Below, in pieces: positions 1-6,127 of a stretch of 10,660 nucleotides of DNA (positions within the stretch are counted from its first letter, which is position 1; the number at the start of each line of letters is the position of its first letter). The stretch spans positions 1 through 10,660 of the forward strand of contig DAOWJU010000203.1 in the NCBI GenBank assembly GCA_030640215.1, written 5' to 3'. A program made the translations under genes and the position numbers. Below the pieces are notes generated by a model, which did not search any database, was not told the origin of the DNA, and saw only the letters and a program-made list of their open reading frames with translations. Source of the stretch: Desulfuromonadales bacterium. GTDB taxonomy: Bacteria; Desulfobacterota; Desulfuromonadia; Desulfuromonadales; BM103.

Positions 1-584
1 AAAACGTTTCCCTCTACAAAGTTTGGCATTGTGATGTCATCAACCAACTCTGTGATCTCATCAAAATCATCATTAGCAGTCGGTGATTCATTGACAGGGA
101 TTTCGGGCGTTTGCTCATCCTCTGGTGTTTGCAGAGCTGCTGCGCCAAAAGGATCAGGATCTTGAACGCCAAGCTTGTCAATGCCACCCAGTGAGTCGCC
201 CATGTCGTCACCGTATGAGCTGCTACCACCACCGGCCCCTGCTTCACCCGCAGCAGTTTCCGGAACCTCGAGGTTCCAGGCCGCGATCAACGCCTCAACC
301 GGAATCATGGTGCCATCTTCCAGCATAATCGAAGAGACTTCGCCATCATTGATATTTTTAGCGAAATCCTCAAAAGTTAGAACCGCACCATTGTCTAATG
401 TAAAAACGAGGTCCTCTCCCACAAACTCTTGAGTGCTTTGTGTGCCTGCATCAAAGTTGAGCTGTGGTACTTGTCCTTCGTTCAGGGTGATGGTCACCTT
501 TTGCCCTGGATCGAGGGTCGGCACGACAACAGTATTGTTTGTTGTTGTTTCAGTTTGGGTCTTGGTAGTGTCTTCGTTGGCCAT
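1..584 (-). CDS. Large T1SS adhesin (LapA/Bap-like), N-terminal fragment, runs off left edge
   Basis: The reading frame is open from an ATG at 584 to the window edge (194 codons seen, no stop), preceded by a GGGAGAA ribosome site at about 588-594. The protein starts MANEDTTKTQ, has no Sec signal peptide, and is acidic and rich in Thr, Asp and Gly. Residues about 20-105 form a compact region ending in an LEDGTMIPVEALIAAW stretch, followed by T110-A111-A112-G113, then a Gly/Ser linker (GAGGGSSS) and an acidic Pro/Asp-rich stretch. In Pseudomonas LapA the periplasmic protease LapG cuts at a TAAG-type di-alanine just behind an N-terminal retention module at about residue 108, so both position and motif fit. 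I infer a giant repeat adhesin secreted by the T1SS encoded here and cut by the LapG-type protease at 7525-8223. The repeats and C-terminal secretion signal lie outside the window. The retention region does not look like the canonical LapA one. Family assignment is fairly sure; cell-surface function is inferred. Confidence 0.8.
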   Translation of the reverse strand, partial: MANEDTTKTQTETTTNNTVVVPTLDPGQKVTITLNEGQVPQLNFDAGTQSTQEFVGEDLVFTLDNGAVLTFEDFAKNINDGEVSSIMLEDGTMIPVEALIAAWNLEVPETAAGEAGAGGGSSSYGDDMGDSLGGIDKLGVQDPDPFGAAALQTPEDEQTPEIPVNESPTANDDFDEITELVDDITMPNFVEGNV

Positions 585-626
585 GGTCTTTCTCCCTATG
601 CCCGGCTTGCTGGTTATGTGGCGATA

Positions 627-655
627 TTTTTAAGTGTCCTAAAATTCACTGTTAA
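627..655 (-). promoter_or_regulatory. Candidate promoter of the adhesin gene
   Basis: Read on the minus strand, TTAACA (650-655, 5/6 to the sigma-70 -35 consensus) lies 17 bp from TAAAAA (627-632, 4/6 to -10). This would give a leader of roughly 35-40 nt before the adhesin ATG at 584. It sits in the 94-bp gap after the PilZ gene, so the adhesin may have its own promoter in addition to read-through from the PilZ gene. Based on consensus matching by eye only. Confidence 0.35.
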
Positions 656-678
656 GTGGTCATTCTCAGTTGCTATTT

Positions 679-969
679 TTAATGGAGGTACTGAAAATTA
701 TTTATTTTTGCGGCGATGCCGAATTTCTCACCGTGCTGCTCTATGCGGAGAACTTCCCCCTGACAGTCCAGCTTGATTGGCTTCCCTGGCAGAGCGTGAG
801 TGAGGTCCAGTGAAAAGTTCAAGAGTCCTCCCTCAACAAAGGGTTGGTCAGCCAGGAAGTAAATGCCAGACCAGCTGACGTCGCGCGTGGTGGCCTGCTC
901 TTGCCCGATGTAAACCGGTACTTCAACCTGGATGCGCTGCGAAGCCCTTTTTTCATTATCACGATTCAT
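679..969 (-). CDS. Small single-domain PilZ protein (c-di-GMP receptor)
   Basis: A 96-residue soluble protein that is essentially one PilZ domain. The two c-di-GMP binding signatures are visible: an RxxxR motif at R8-A-S-Q-R12, followed by a beta strand (IQVEVPVYI), and a DxSxxG motif at D30-V-S32-W-S-G35. In this family these residues wrap a c-di-GMP dimer and transmit the signal to a partner protein. The ATG at 969 is preceded by an AAGGAG site about 5-6 nt upstream, a convincing start. No output domain is attached, so it must act through a partner. The next gene on the same strand is the adhesin, 94 bp downstream, which suggests co-transcription or shared control. A role in adhesin expression, secretion or retention is inference; the PilZ identification is sure. 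Confidence 0.9.
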   Translation of the reverse strand: MNRDNEKRASQRIQVEVPVYIGQEQATTRDVSWSGIYFLADQPFVEGGLLNFSLDLTHALPGKPIKLDCQGEVLRIEQHGEKFGIAAKINNFQYLH

Positions 970-993
970 GGTTTACTCCTTTATAGTATCTCT

Positions 994-1021
994 ATTCTAA
1001 CCTGCTCCTTTTTGGCGACAA
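994..1021 (-). promoter_or_regulatory. Candidate promoter of the PilZ gene
   Basis: On the minus strand, TTGTCG (1016-1021, 4/6 to -35) and TAGAAT (994-999, 5/6 to -10) are separated by 16 bp. Transcription would begin about 20 nt before the PilZ start codon, leaving room only for the ribosome site. Consensus matching by eye. Confidence 0.4.
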
Positions 1022-1033
1022 TTTATCGATAGG

Positions 1034-1061
1034 TTGAAGAACGTATAACCTTCGTTATATT
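1034..1061 (+). promoter_or_regulatory. Candidate promoter for the response regulator, overlapped by an inverted repeat
   Basis: TTGAAG (1034-1039, 4/6 to -35) and TATATT (1056-1061, 5/6 to -10) are 16 bp apart on the plus strand. The perfect inverted repeat TATAAC-CTTC-GTTATA (1044-1059) fills most of the spacer and the start of the -10 box, an arrangement typical of an operator. The implied leader of about 165 nt is long, and a weaker promoter nearer the gene is possible. Confidence 0.35.
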
Positions 1062-1076
1062 TTTAGAGGAAAATAC

Positions 1077-1096
1077 CGAAAAAATAAGGTTTTTCG
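1077..1096. repeat. Inverted repeat with 7-bp arms in the divergent control region
   Basis: CGAAAAA (1077-1083) and TTTTTCG (1090-1096) are perfect inverted copies around a 6-nt spacer. The stem is A/T-rich and weak. It lies just downstream of the candidate plus-strand promoter and could be a protein binding site or a weak leader hairpin. Function unknown. Confidence 0.35.
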
Positions 1097-1232
1097 TACT
1101 CTTGCAATGGTATGAGACTGGTTGCCAAGTTCTACATCCAGGATGGATCTTCGACACTCTTTGCTGTCAATATTTTGAAATTACGATAGACTTGGTGCCG
1201 ATATTTGAATTTTTATTGAATCAGGAGCTCAA

Positions 1233-1871
1233 ATGGCTTTCACACTCGTTGCAGCAGATCCCCATCCTCTCTCTCTGCTTGGTTTGGCCCAATTACTGGA
1301 ATCCGAAACAGATATTAATCTTCTGGCAAGCTGTGCGACTGCTGCCGAAACAATGAAAGAGGTGGTGCGATACCAGCCGGATCTGTTGCTTATTGATATT
1401 AACCTGCCTGATCGGAGTGGCCTGGAGTTGGTCAATGAGCTGAAAAACAGTTCGGTGGAGGTTAAGGTCGTTGTGTTTACAACGATGATGGATGAGGACC
1501 AGACGATTGATGCTCTCCGTTTTGGTGTCAAGGGGGTGGTGCTGAAGGGTATGCCGTCCCATTTGCTGGTGCAGTGTCTGCAAAAAGTGGCGGCTGGCGG
1601 TCTGTGGATGGAGAAAGAATCGATCGGGCATGCTTTTGAGAAGATGTTGCATCGCGAAGCTGGCATGAGGCGGCTTGCCACAATTCTTACCGCTCGTGAG
1701 ACAGAAGTCATGCAGTGTGTGGCTACTGGCTTAAGCAATCAACAGATTGCCAAAAAGCTGATTGTCAGTGAAGGAACGATCAAGATCCATGTCCACAATA
1801 TCTATCGTAAACTCGGGATCAACAACCGGGTTGATTTGACGCTATATGCACAAAAGCGTGGCCTGGTTTAG
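1233..1871 (+). CDS. NarL/FixJ-family response regulator (REC + LuxR-type HTH)
   Basis: A 212-residue two-domain transcription factor. Residues 1-120 are a receiver domain with phospho-acceptor D55 (in LLLIDINLPD), switch Thr at T83/T84 and conserved K105. Residues about 148-212 are a LuxR-type helix-turn-helix (LTARETEVMQCVATGLSNQQ, then IAKKLIVSEGTIKIHVHNI). Length is normal for the family. The start is supported by CAGGAG at 1222-1227. One oddity: the usual acidic pair near the N-terminus reads D9-P10, so only one of the two magnesium-binding acids is present; this may weaken but need not abolish phosphorylation. No histidine kinase is encoded in the window, so the regulator is an orphan here. 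It is divergent from the PilZ and adhesin genes and convergent with the channel gene, which makes adhesin-locus regulation a reasonable guess only. Confidence 0.92.
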   Translation: MAFTLVAADPHPLSLLGLAQLLESETDINLLASCATAAETMKEVVRYQPDLLLIDINLPDRSGLELVNELKNSSVEVKVVVFTTMMDEDQTIDALRFGVKGVVLKGMPSHLLVQCLQKVAAGGLWMEKESIGHAFEKMLHREAGMRRLATILTARETEVMQCVATGLSNQQIAKKLIVSEGTIKIHVHNIYRKLGINNRVDLTLYAQKRGLV

Positions 1872-2087
1872 TTTCTGTCTGGAAACCGCCTGCCAATTTA
1901 ATGCAGAATGAGATGGGTCGCAATCCCGGCGTCAATCTGCGCATTTGATTGTGCGGCGTAAAGTACTACGCCTCCGCTTCACTGCTTGACTTGATTAACC
2001 TGGGCGCTTGATTTCCTTACGCCTTGCAAAAAAATGCTCGTTTCCAGATCGAAAACACTTTGTGTCTACACCGCTAACCCCATTAAG
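1872..2087. other. Non-coding stretch with several stem-loops, possibly a dispersed intergenic repeat
   Basis: No credible gene is visible on either strand. The sequence contains a perfect inverted repeat GGCGTA-aagtac-TACGCC (1955-1972). A second near-copy of the same arm, CTTACGCC, lies further downstream, and a TTGATT word occurs three times in about 70 bp. The segment is richer in structure than ordinary spacer. Its style resembles dispersed intergenic repeats, but only one copy is visible here, so that cannot be shown. Confidence 0.3.
1955..1972. repeat. Perfect 6-bp inverted repeat
   Basis: GGCGTA (1955-1960) and TACGCC (1967-1972) flank a 6-nt loop. It lies about 85 nt after the regulator stop and has no T-run behind it, so it is not a standard terminator. 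Confidence 0.5.
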
Positions 2088-2117
2088 AAAGGCCACCTCA
2101 TGTGCGAGGCGGCCTTT
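2088..2117. terminator. Bidirectional rho-independent terminator between convergent genes
   Basis: AAAGGCC (2088-2094) pairs with GGCCTTT (2111-2117), and CCTC (2096-2099) with GAGG (2106-2109), around a 6-nt loop with one A/C mismatch. The plus strand continues into a T-rich tail (TTTACTTGTTTT) and the minus strand into TTTCTTAAT. This suits termination of both the response regulator (plus) and the channel gene (minus). Confidence 0.85.
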
Positions 2118-2170
2118 ACTTGTTTTAATCATTTTGATGAGCCAGTTATCAGCTGACGTGGTTTCCTGTT

Positions 2171-3517
2171 TTATTTCTCGTCTGCATAAAGTTGCTCGTC
2201 GATCTGCAGGCTGGCGTTCAGCTTGCCGGTCAGGGCCAGTAGCCGCTCGGTCGCAATAACTTCGTTGGTTCTGGCGGTTACCATCAGACCGGCTGACTGG
2301 AACTTCTCGTTGTGGGCATCCAGAACGTCAAGCAGGGTGCGCTGGCCGACGATAAACTGCTTTACATAAGAATCGAGAGTCTTCTGGTTGTAGAGCAAAG
2401 CATCGCCGAAGGAGACAACCTGCTTGCGTGCAGATTCCAGCTCTGCCCAAGTGGCGCGGGTTTCCTCGATGACCAGATCCTGCTGATCGTTACGGCCAGC
2501 GACCGCTTGCATTTTGCGCGACATGGCAGCTTTGCGGTCAGCAACGTCCGAATGACCGTTAAAGATATTCCAGCGCAGACGCATCATCGCCTGGTTGTTG
2601 TGTTCGTAGGTTTCTGAACTCTCGATCTGGTCTTCATAGCTGGAGCTCAGCTCCGCATGAACTTTCGGCAGAAAGTTGGATCTGCTCAAATCAACTCTAC
2701 GATCTGCTTCGACAACGTTGGCGTCGAGAGCCAGTGTCTTGGGGTTACTCTCTGCTGTTTGTTTGACTGCTTCATCCAAAGATGCAGGTGCTAACCCTTG
2801 TGGAACATTGAAAAATTCAACATCGCCAGCCAGTTTGCCGACTACCCGCTGGTAGTTAGCCTCGGCGGTTCTGAGATCTGCCTCGGTTTGTGCCAGGGAT
2901 GCATAGGCACGAGCCAGACGAGCCTTGGTTTGATCAACATCTGCGATACTTCCAGCGCCGCCTTCCTGGCGTTCTTCAAGCTTGTCGAGAATTTCGAGGT
3001 GATCATTGACGTTCATTTGCGCCAGACCGACCAACTCACGTTGACGGTATACTTCCATGTGGGCAATGATTGCGTCGAGAGCAATGGCCTCTGCGTTATC
3101 AAAGGTGCGGTAGCCGGCAGAAACCAGTTTAGCCTCTTCGATCTCCACCAGGCTTCTGGTCTCTTTGCCGTCGTAGAGCAGTTGGGAGAGACGGATCGAT
3201 CCTTCCAGTCGGTCGTAAAAGTTGTGCTCTGTGTCGTTGGCTCGTGTCCTGGTATCGCTGTGAGCTTCGGCACCATAACCTATCGCGAGATCAACCTGAG
3301 GATAGTAACCACCTTTGGCGCGATCGCGCTCAAAGCCGATGGCTTCCTGGTTGGCTTGCAATACTTGCAGACGTGGGCTGTATTCCAGAGCGGTAGTCAC
3401 AGTGTCAGATAGTTTTACCTTGGTGTCCTGTGCCAGGGCGTTGCTGCCTGTAAACAACGTAAACGGTAAGAGCAGACTTAATAGCAGCCCTTTCGTAAAT
3501 AGTTTCGTCGTCATCAT
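2171..3517 (-). CDS. TolC-family outer-membrane channel of the type I secretion system (LapE-like)
   Basis: A 448-residue outer-membrane efflux protein, the trans-periplasmic exit duct of a T1SS. I place the start at the ATG at 3517, because AAGGAGG lies 8 nt before it and a Sec signal peptide follows at once: MTTKLFTKG, a Leu-rich core, then cleavage after ALA at residue 29. A start further upstream at 3574 would put 19 extra residues before the signal peptide, and the ribosome site would fall inside the gene. The mature protein shows the twofold TolC pattern: an LSDTVTTALEYSPRL helix and a YYPQVDL strand early, and an FLPKVHAELSSSYED counterpart in the second half, with long Ala/Glu/Gln-rich helices between. 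Length matches the family. It is divergent from the ABC and adaptor genes, a split arrangement seen in many T1SS loci. Partnering with those genes is inferred from context. Confidence 0.9.
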   Translation of the reverse strand: MMTTKLFTKGLLLSLLLPFTLFTGSNALAQDTKVKLSDTVTTALEYSPRLQVLQANQEAIGFERDRAKGGYYPQVDLAIGYGAEAHSDTRTRANDTEHNFYDRLEGSIRLSQLLYDGKETRSLVEIEEAKLVSAGYRTFDNAEAIALDAIIAHMEVYRQRELVGLAQMNVNDHLEILDKLEERQEGGAGSIADVDQTKARLARAYASLAQTEADLRTAEANYQRVVGKLAGDVEFFNVPQGLAPASLDEAVKQTAESNPKTLALDANVVEADRRVDLSRSNFLPKVHAELSSSYEDQIESSETYEHNNQAMMRLRWNIFNGHSDVADRKAAMSRKMQAVAGRNDQQDLVIEETRATWAELESARKQVVSFGDALLYNQKTLDSYVKQFIVGQRTLLDVLDAHNEKFQSAGLMVTARTNEVIATERLLALTGKLNASLQIDEQLYADEK

Positions 3518-3556
3518 CTTTTTTGCCTCCTTATTTGCATGTCCATAGCGAAACAG

Positions 3557-3635
3557 TTTAGGGTGTAGAAACATATAATATTACAGGGACAGTTAAACCT
3601 TTTAGGGTCAATATAGGTATATCAAAGATTTAGGG
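3557..3635. repeat. Three direct copies of TTTAGGG in the channel gene upstream region
   Basis: TTTAGGG occurs at 3557-3563, 3601-3607 and 3629-3635 (CCCTAAA on the minus strand). The second and third copies flank the candidate -10 of the channel promoter, the first lies downstream of it. Three copies of a 7-mer in 79 bp suggest binding sites for a regulator, though chance cannot be excluded in A/T-rich sequence. Confidence 0.3.
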
Positions 3636-3643
3636 CTTGCCAA
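3616..3643 (-). promoter_or_regulatory. Candidate promoter of the TolC-like gene
   Basis: On the minus strand TTGGCA (3638-3643, 5/6 to -35) lies 16 bp from TATACC (3616-3621, 4/6 to -10). The leader to the ATG at 3517 would be about 90 nt. By-eye consensus match. Confidence 0.3.
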
Positions 3644-3735
3644 GTCGCTGTTGTTAAATTTCTTATTCCTTTTGTCGTAGGTAAATAGTTATATTGGAGA
3701 GAATAAGGTGGGATGATCGCATTCGCCTGAATTAG

Positions 3736-3744
3736 TGCTATAAT
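3736..3744 (+). promoter_or_regulatory. Extended -10 promoter of the secretion/protease/receptor operon
   Basis: TGCTATAAT is a perfect sigma-70 -10 hexamer with the upstream TGn extension. The -35 position at a 17-bp spacing is poor (ATCGCA), as is common for extended -10 promoters. Transcription would start near 3751 and give a leader of about 100 nt before the ABC gene. This is the best-looking promoter in the window. Confidence 0.55.
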
Positions 3745-3771
3745 GCAGCATGTAACTGACTTGAATTATTG

Positions 3772-3794
3772 ATCTTAAGCTGTTGTGCTTAGAT
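3772..3794 (+). other. Imperfect hairpin in the operon leader
   Basis: ATCTTAAGC (3772-3780) pairs with GCTTAGAT (3787-3794) around a TGTTGT loop with one bulged T, downstream of the predicted transcription start. Possibly a leader structure or an operator; no T-run follows, so it is not a terminator. Confidence 0.3.
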
Positions 3795-3853
3795 TGAGAG
3801 TAATGGCGACCCCAAATCGCTGAGTTCATCATTGTTTGCACTGGCGAGGAGCC

Positions 3854-6115
3854 ATGTCAGAAGAAAATAGTCAAACTAAAGTTCAGCCTGAATCTGTTAA
3901 GGCGGAACCTGCCGAGGGTAAGAATAAACGTCAGGAGTCTGCTAGCAGGCCGAAGCCAAGGCGTCGATCCAGTGACTTTGTCTCGCCGGGGCTCGTTGAT
4001 TACGAACCCCCGGTGTTACGTTGCCTTTCTCTTGTCGCCGGTTTGCTGGGACAGCCGCTTTCCACGGTAGCCCTTAAAGCTGGCATGCCGCAAGGCTATG
4101 AAAGGCCGCCTCTTGCCGTTTGTGTCCGGGCAGCAGAGCACGCGGGCCTGATGGTTCGTACTTTTCATAAGCCAAAAATCCGAAATATCTCATCATTGAT
4201 CATGCCCTGTATTCTGGTGCTGCAGAACGATCAGGCCTGTGTCCTGGTCAGCGTGGAGGAATCTCACGCCAAGGTGGTCTTTCCTCAGGGTGGCGGCACC
4301 GGCAAGCGTCTGCCGCTGGAGCGGCTTCAGGAGCAGTACTCCGGCTACGTCTTGCTGGTTCATCCAGAAGGAAAACTGGATCAGCGGGCCAGTGATCTCC
4401 GGCTGGTTGATACGCGGGCATGGTTCTGGGGGACCATCTTCAAATTTTTCCCGATTTACAAGCACGTTCTGCTGGCGACGGTGATGGTCAATATCCTGGC
4501 TCTGGCCAGCCCGTTGTTTATTATGAATGTCTATGATCGGGTGGTGCCGAACAGTGCCTTTGATACACTCTGGGCACTCGCCATCGGGGTTTTTATCGCT
4601 TACCTGTTCGACTTTCTGTTGCGTAATTTGCGGGGCTATTTTGCCGACGTCGCTGGTAAAAATGCCGATGTTATTATCGCCAGTAAGTTGATGCAGCAGA
4701 TGACGGCGATGCGCCTTGATCACAAACCGGAATCGGCCGGGACCCTGGCGAATAACTTGCGTGAATTCGAATCACTGCGGGAATTCTTTAGTTCCACCAC
4801 CTTGATGGCCCTGGTGGATATGCCCTTCATCTTTCTCTTTATCGGACTGATTGGATATATCGCCGGGCCGTTGGCCTTTGCGCCGCTTGTGGCTGTACCG
4901 CTTGTGGTTCTGGTTGGTTTTTTTCTGCAAATTCCGTTTCAGCGGATTATTGAGAAAAGCTTTCGTGAAGGTGCCCAGAAAAACGCCTTGCTGGTTGAGG
5001 CCATTACCGGCATAGAGACGATTAAGACCAGCATGGCCGAAGGGCAGATTCAGAAGCGCTGGGAAGAAGTGGTCGGGCTGAACGCCAAGTCAACCAGCAG
5101 GGCACGTGCCCTTTCCAATTTCTCTGTCTCTTTCTCACAATGGTCGGCGCAGTTGGTGAGCGTGGCTATTATTATTGGTGGTGTTTATCTAATTTCTGAA
5201 GGCGAGCTGACTTTAGGTGGCCTGATCGCCTGCAACATCCTGGTTGGCCGGGCAATGGCGCCACTCGGTGCGGTGGCCGCCATGCTGACGCGTCTGCAGC
5301 AATCGCGCATGGCGCTTAAAGCGCTCGATCTGTTGATGCGACAGCCTAACGAGCGGCCTCTTGATCGCGAATTCATCCAGGCACAAAACCTGCAGCCTTC
5401 TATTCGCTTTGAAGATGTTCATTTCCAATACCCGAACAGTCAAACACCGGCACTGGATGGTGTCTCTCTGGAGATCAAAGCTGGGGAGAAGGTTGCTATA
5501 CTCGGCCGCACCGGTTCGGGGAAAAGTACTTTGGGTCGCCTCTGTATGGGGCTTTACGAGCCACAGAAAGGTTCTGTCAAACTGGATGGTGTCGATTTGC
5601 GTCAGTTGCACGTGGCTGATCTGAGAAGTCATATTGGCTATGTCAGCCAGGATAACTACCTTTTTTATGGCAGCATCCGTGACAATATTGCTTTTGGTGC
5701 CCCTTACGTTGACGGCCCGGCCATTCTGAGAGCAGCAAACCTGGCCGGTGTGACCGACTTTGTCAAAGGCCATCCCAGCGGGTTTGACTGGCAGGTCGGT
5801 GAGCGCGGCATGAACCTTTCCGGTGGTCAACGTCAGGCGGTGACGATTGCCCGGGCGCTGCTCCTTGATCCTGAAATCCTGGTGCTTGATGAACCGACCA
5901 GTGCTATGGACAACAATGCTGAAGCCATTCTTCGCCAGAGGTTGATGGAAAGCATGGAAGATAAAGCCCTTCTGCTCTTCACGCATCGCACCAGCCTCCT
6001 TCATCTGGTGGATCGTGTGATCGTCATGGACGCTGGCAAGGTCGTTGCTGATGGTCCCAAGGCGGATGTTCTCAAGGCACTGAAAGGCGGCCAGGTCGGC
6101 GCTGCGAAACGATAG
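3854..6115 (+). CDS. lapB: Type I secretion ABC transporter (LapB/LssB type) with inactive C39-like domain
   Basis: A 753-residue inner-membrane permease-ATPase that would energise adhesin export. In order: a charged Lys/Arg/Glu-rich tail (1-45); a C39 peptidase-like domain (about 48-170); a transmembrane domain (about 195-460) with the NVYDRVVPN motif at 225-233 typical of adhesin T1SS permeases; and a nucleotide-binding domain with Walker A G551-T559 (GRTGSGKST), a Q-loop in YVSQDNYLF, signature LSGGQ at 655-659, Walker B ending D679-E680, and switch H711. The C39-like domain lacks a recognisable catalytic Cys/His arrangement: the segment aligning with the active site reads PPVLRCLSL. It is therefore a substrate-binding, non-cutting domain, as expected for RTX adhesin exporters. 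I chose the ATG at 3854 with AGGAG at 3847-3851; the 2-nt spacing is short. An in-frame TTG at 3836 is the alternative. First gene of the four-gene run. Confidence 0.93.
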   Translation: MSEENSQTKVQPESVKAEPAEGKNKRQESASRPKPRRRSSDFVSPGLVDYEPPVLRCLSLVAGLLGQPLSTVALKAGMPQGYERPPLAVCVRAAEHAGLMVRTFHKPKIRNISSLIMPCILVLQNDQACVLVSVEESHAKVVFPQGGGTGKRLPLERLQEQYSGYVLLVHPEGKLDQRASDLRLVDTRAWFWGTIFKFFPIYKHVLLATVMVNILALASPLFIMNVYDRVVPNSAFDTLWALAIGVFIAYLFDFLLRNLRGYFADVAGKNADVIIASKLMQQMTAMRLDHKPESAGTLANNLREFESLREFFSSTTLMALVDMPFIFLFIGLIGYIAGPLAFAPLVAVPLVVLVGFFLQIPFQRIIEKSFREGAQKNALLVEAITGIETIKTSMAEGQIQKRWEEVVGLNAKSTSRARALSNFSVSFSQWSAQLVSVAIIIGGVYLISEGELTLGGLIACNILVGRAMAPLGAVAAMLTRLQQSRMALKALDLLMRQPNERPLDREFIQAQNLQPSIRFEDVHFQYPNSQTPALDGVSLEIKAGEKVAILGRTGSGKSTLGRLCMGLYEPQKGSVKLDGVDLRQLHVADLRSHIGYVSQDNYLFYGSIRDNIAFGAPYVDGPAILRAANLAGVTDFVKGHPSGFDWQVGERGMNLSGGQRQAVTIARALLLDPEILVLDEPTSAMDNNAEAILRQRLMESMEDKALLLFTHRTSLLHLVDRVIVMDAGKVVADGPKADVLKALKGGQVGAAKR

Positions 6116-6127
6116 AGATATCTAATT

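Noticed and set aside
262..277. Perfect 16-bp palindrome GGAACCTCGAGGTTCC
   Set aside because: It lies inside the adhesin coding sequence, encoding the NLEVP stretch; probably chance, with no promoter context.
1102..1356. 84-codon plus-strand frame before and into the response regulator
   Set aside because: It overlaps the regulator in another frame, has no ribosome site and no recognisable domain.
3518..3574. Upstream ATG at 3574 for the TolC-like gene
   Set aside because: It would add 19 residues before a clear signal peptide; the AAGGAGG site points to the ATG at 3517.
4193..4723. Long minus-strand frame (176 codons) inside the ABC gene, and similar ones at 5213-6004 and 9279-10028
   Set aside because: All are antisense shadows of strongly supported coding sequence and show no protein-like features.
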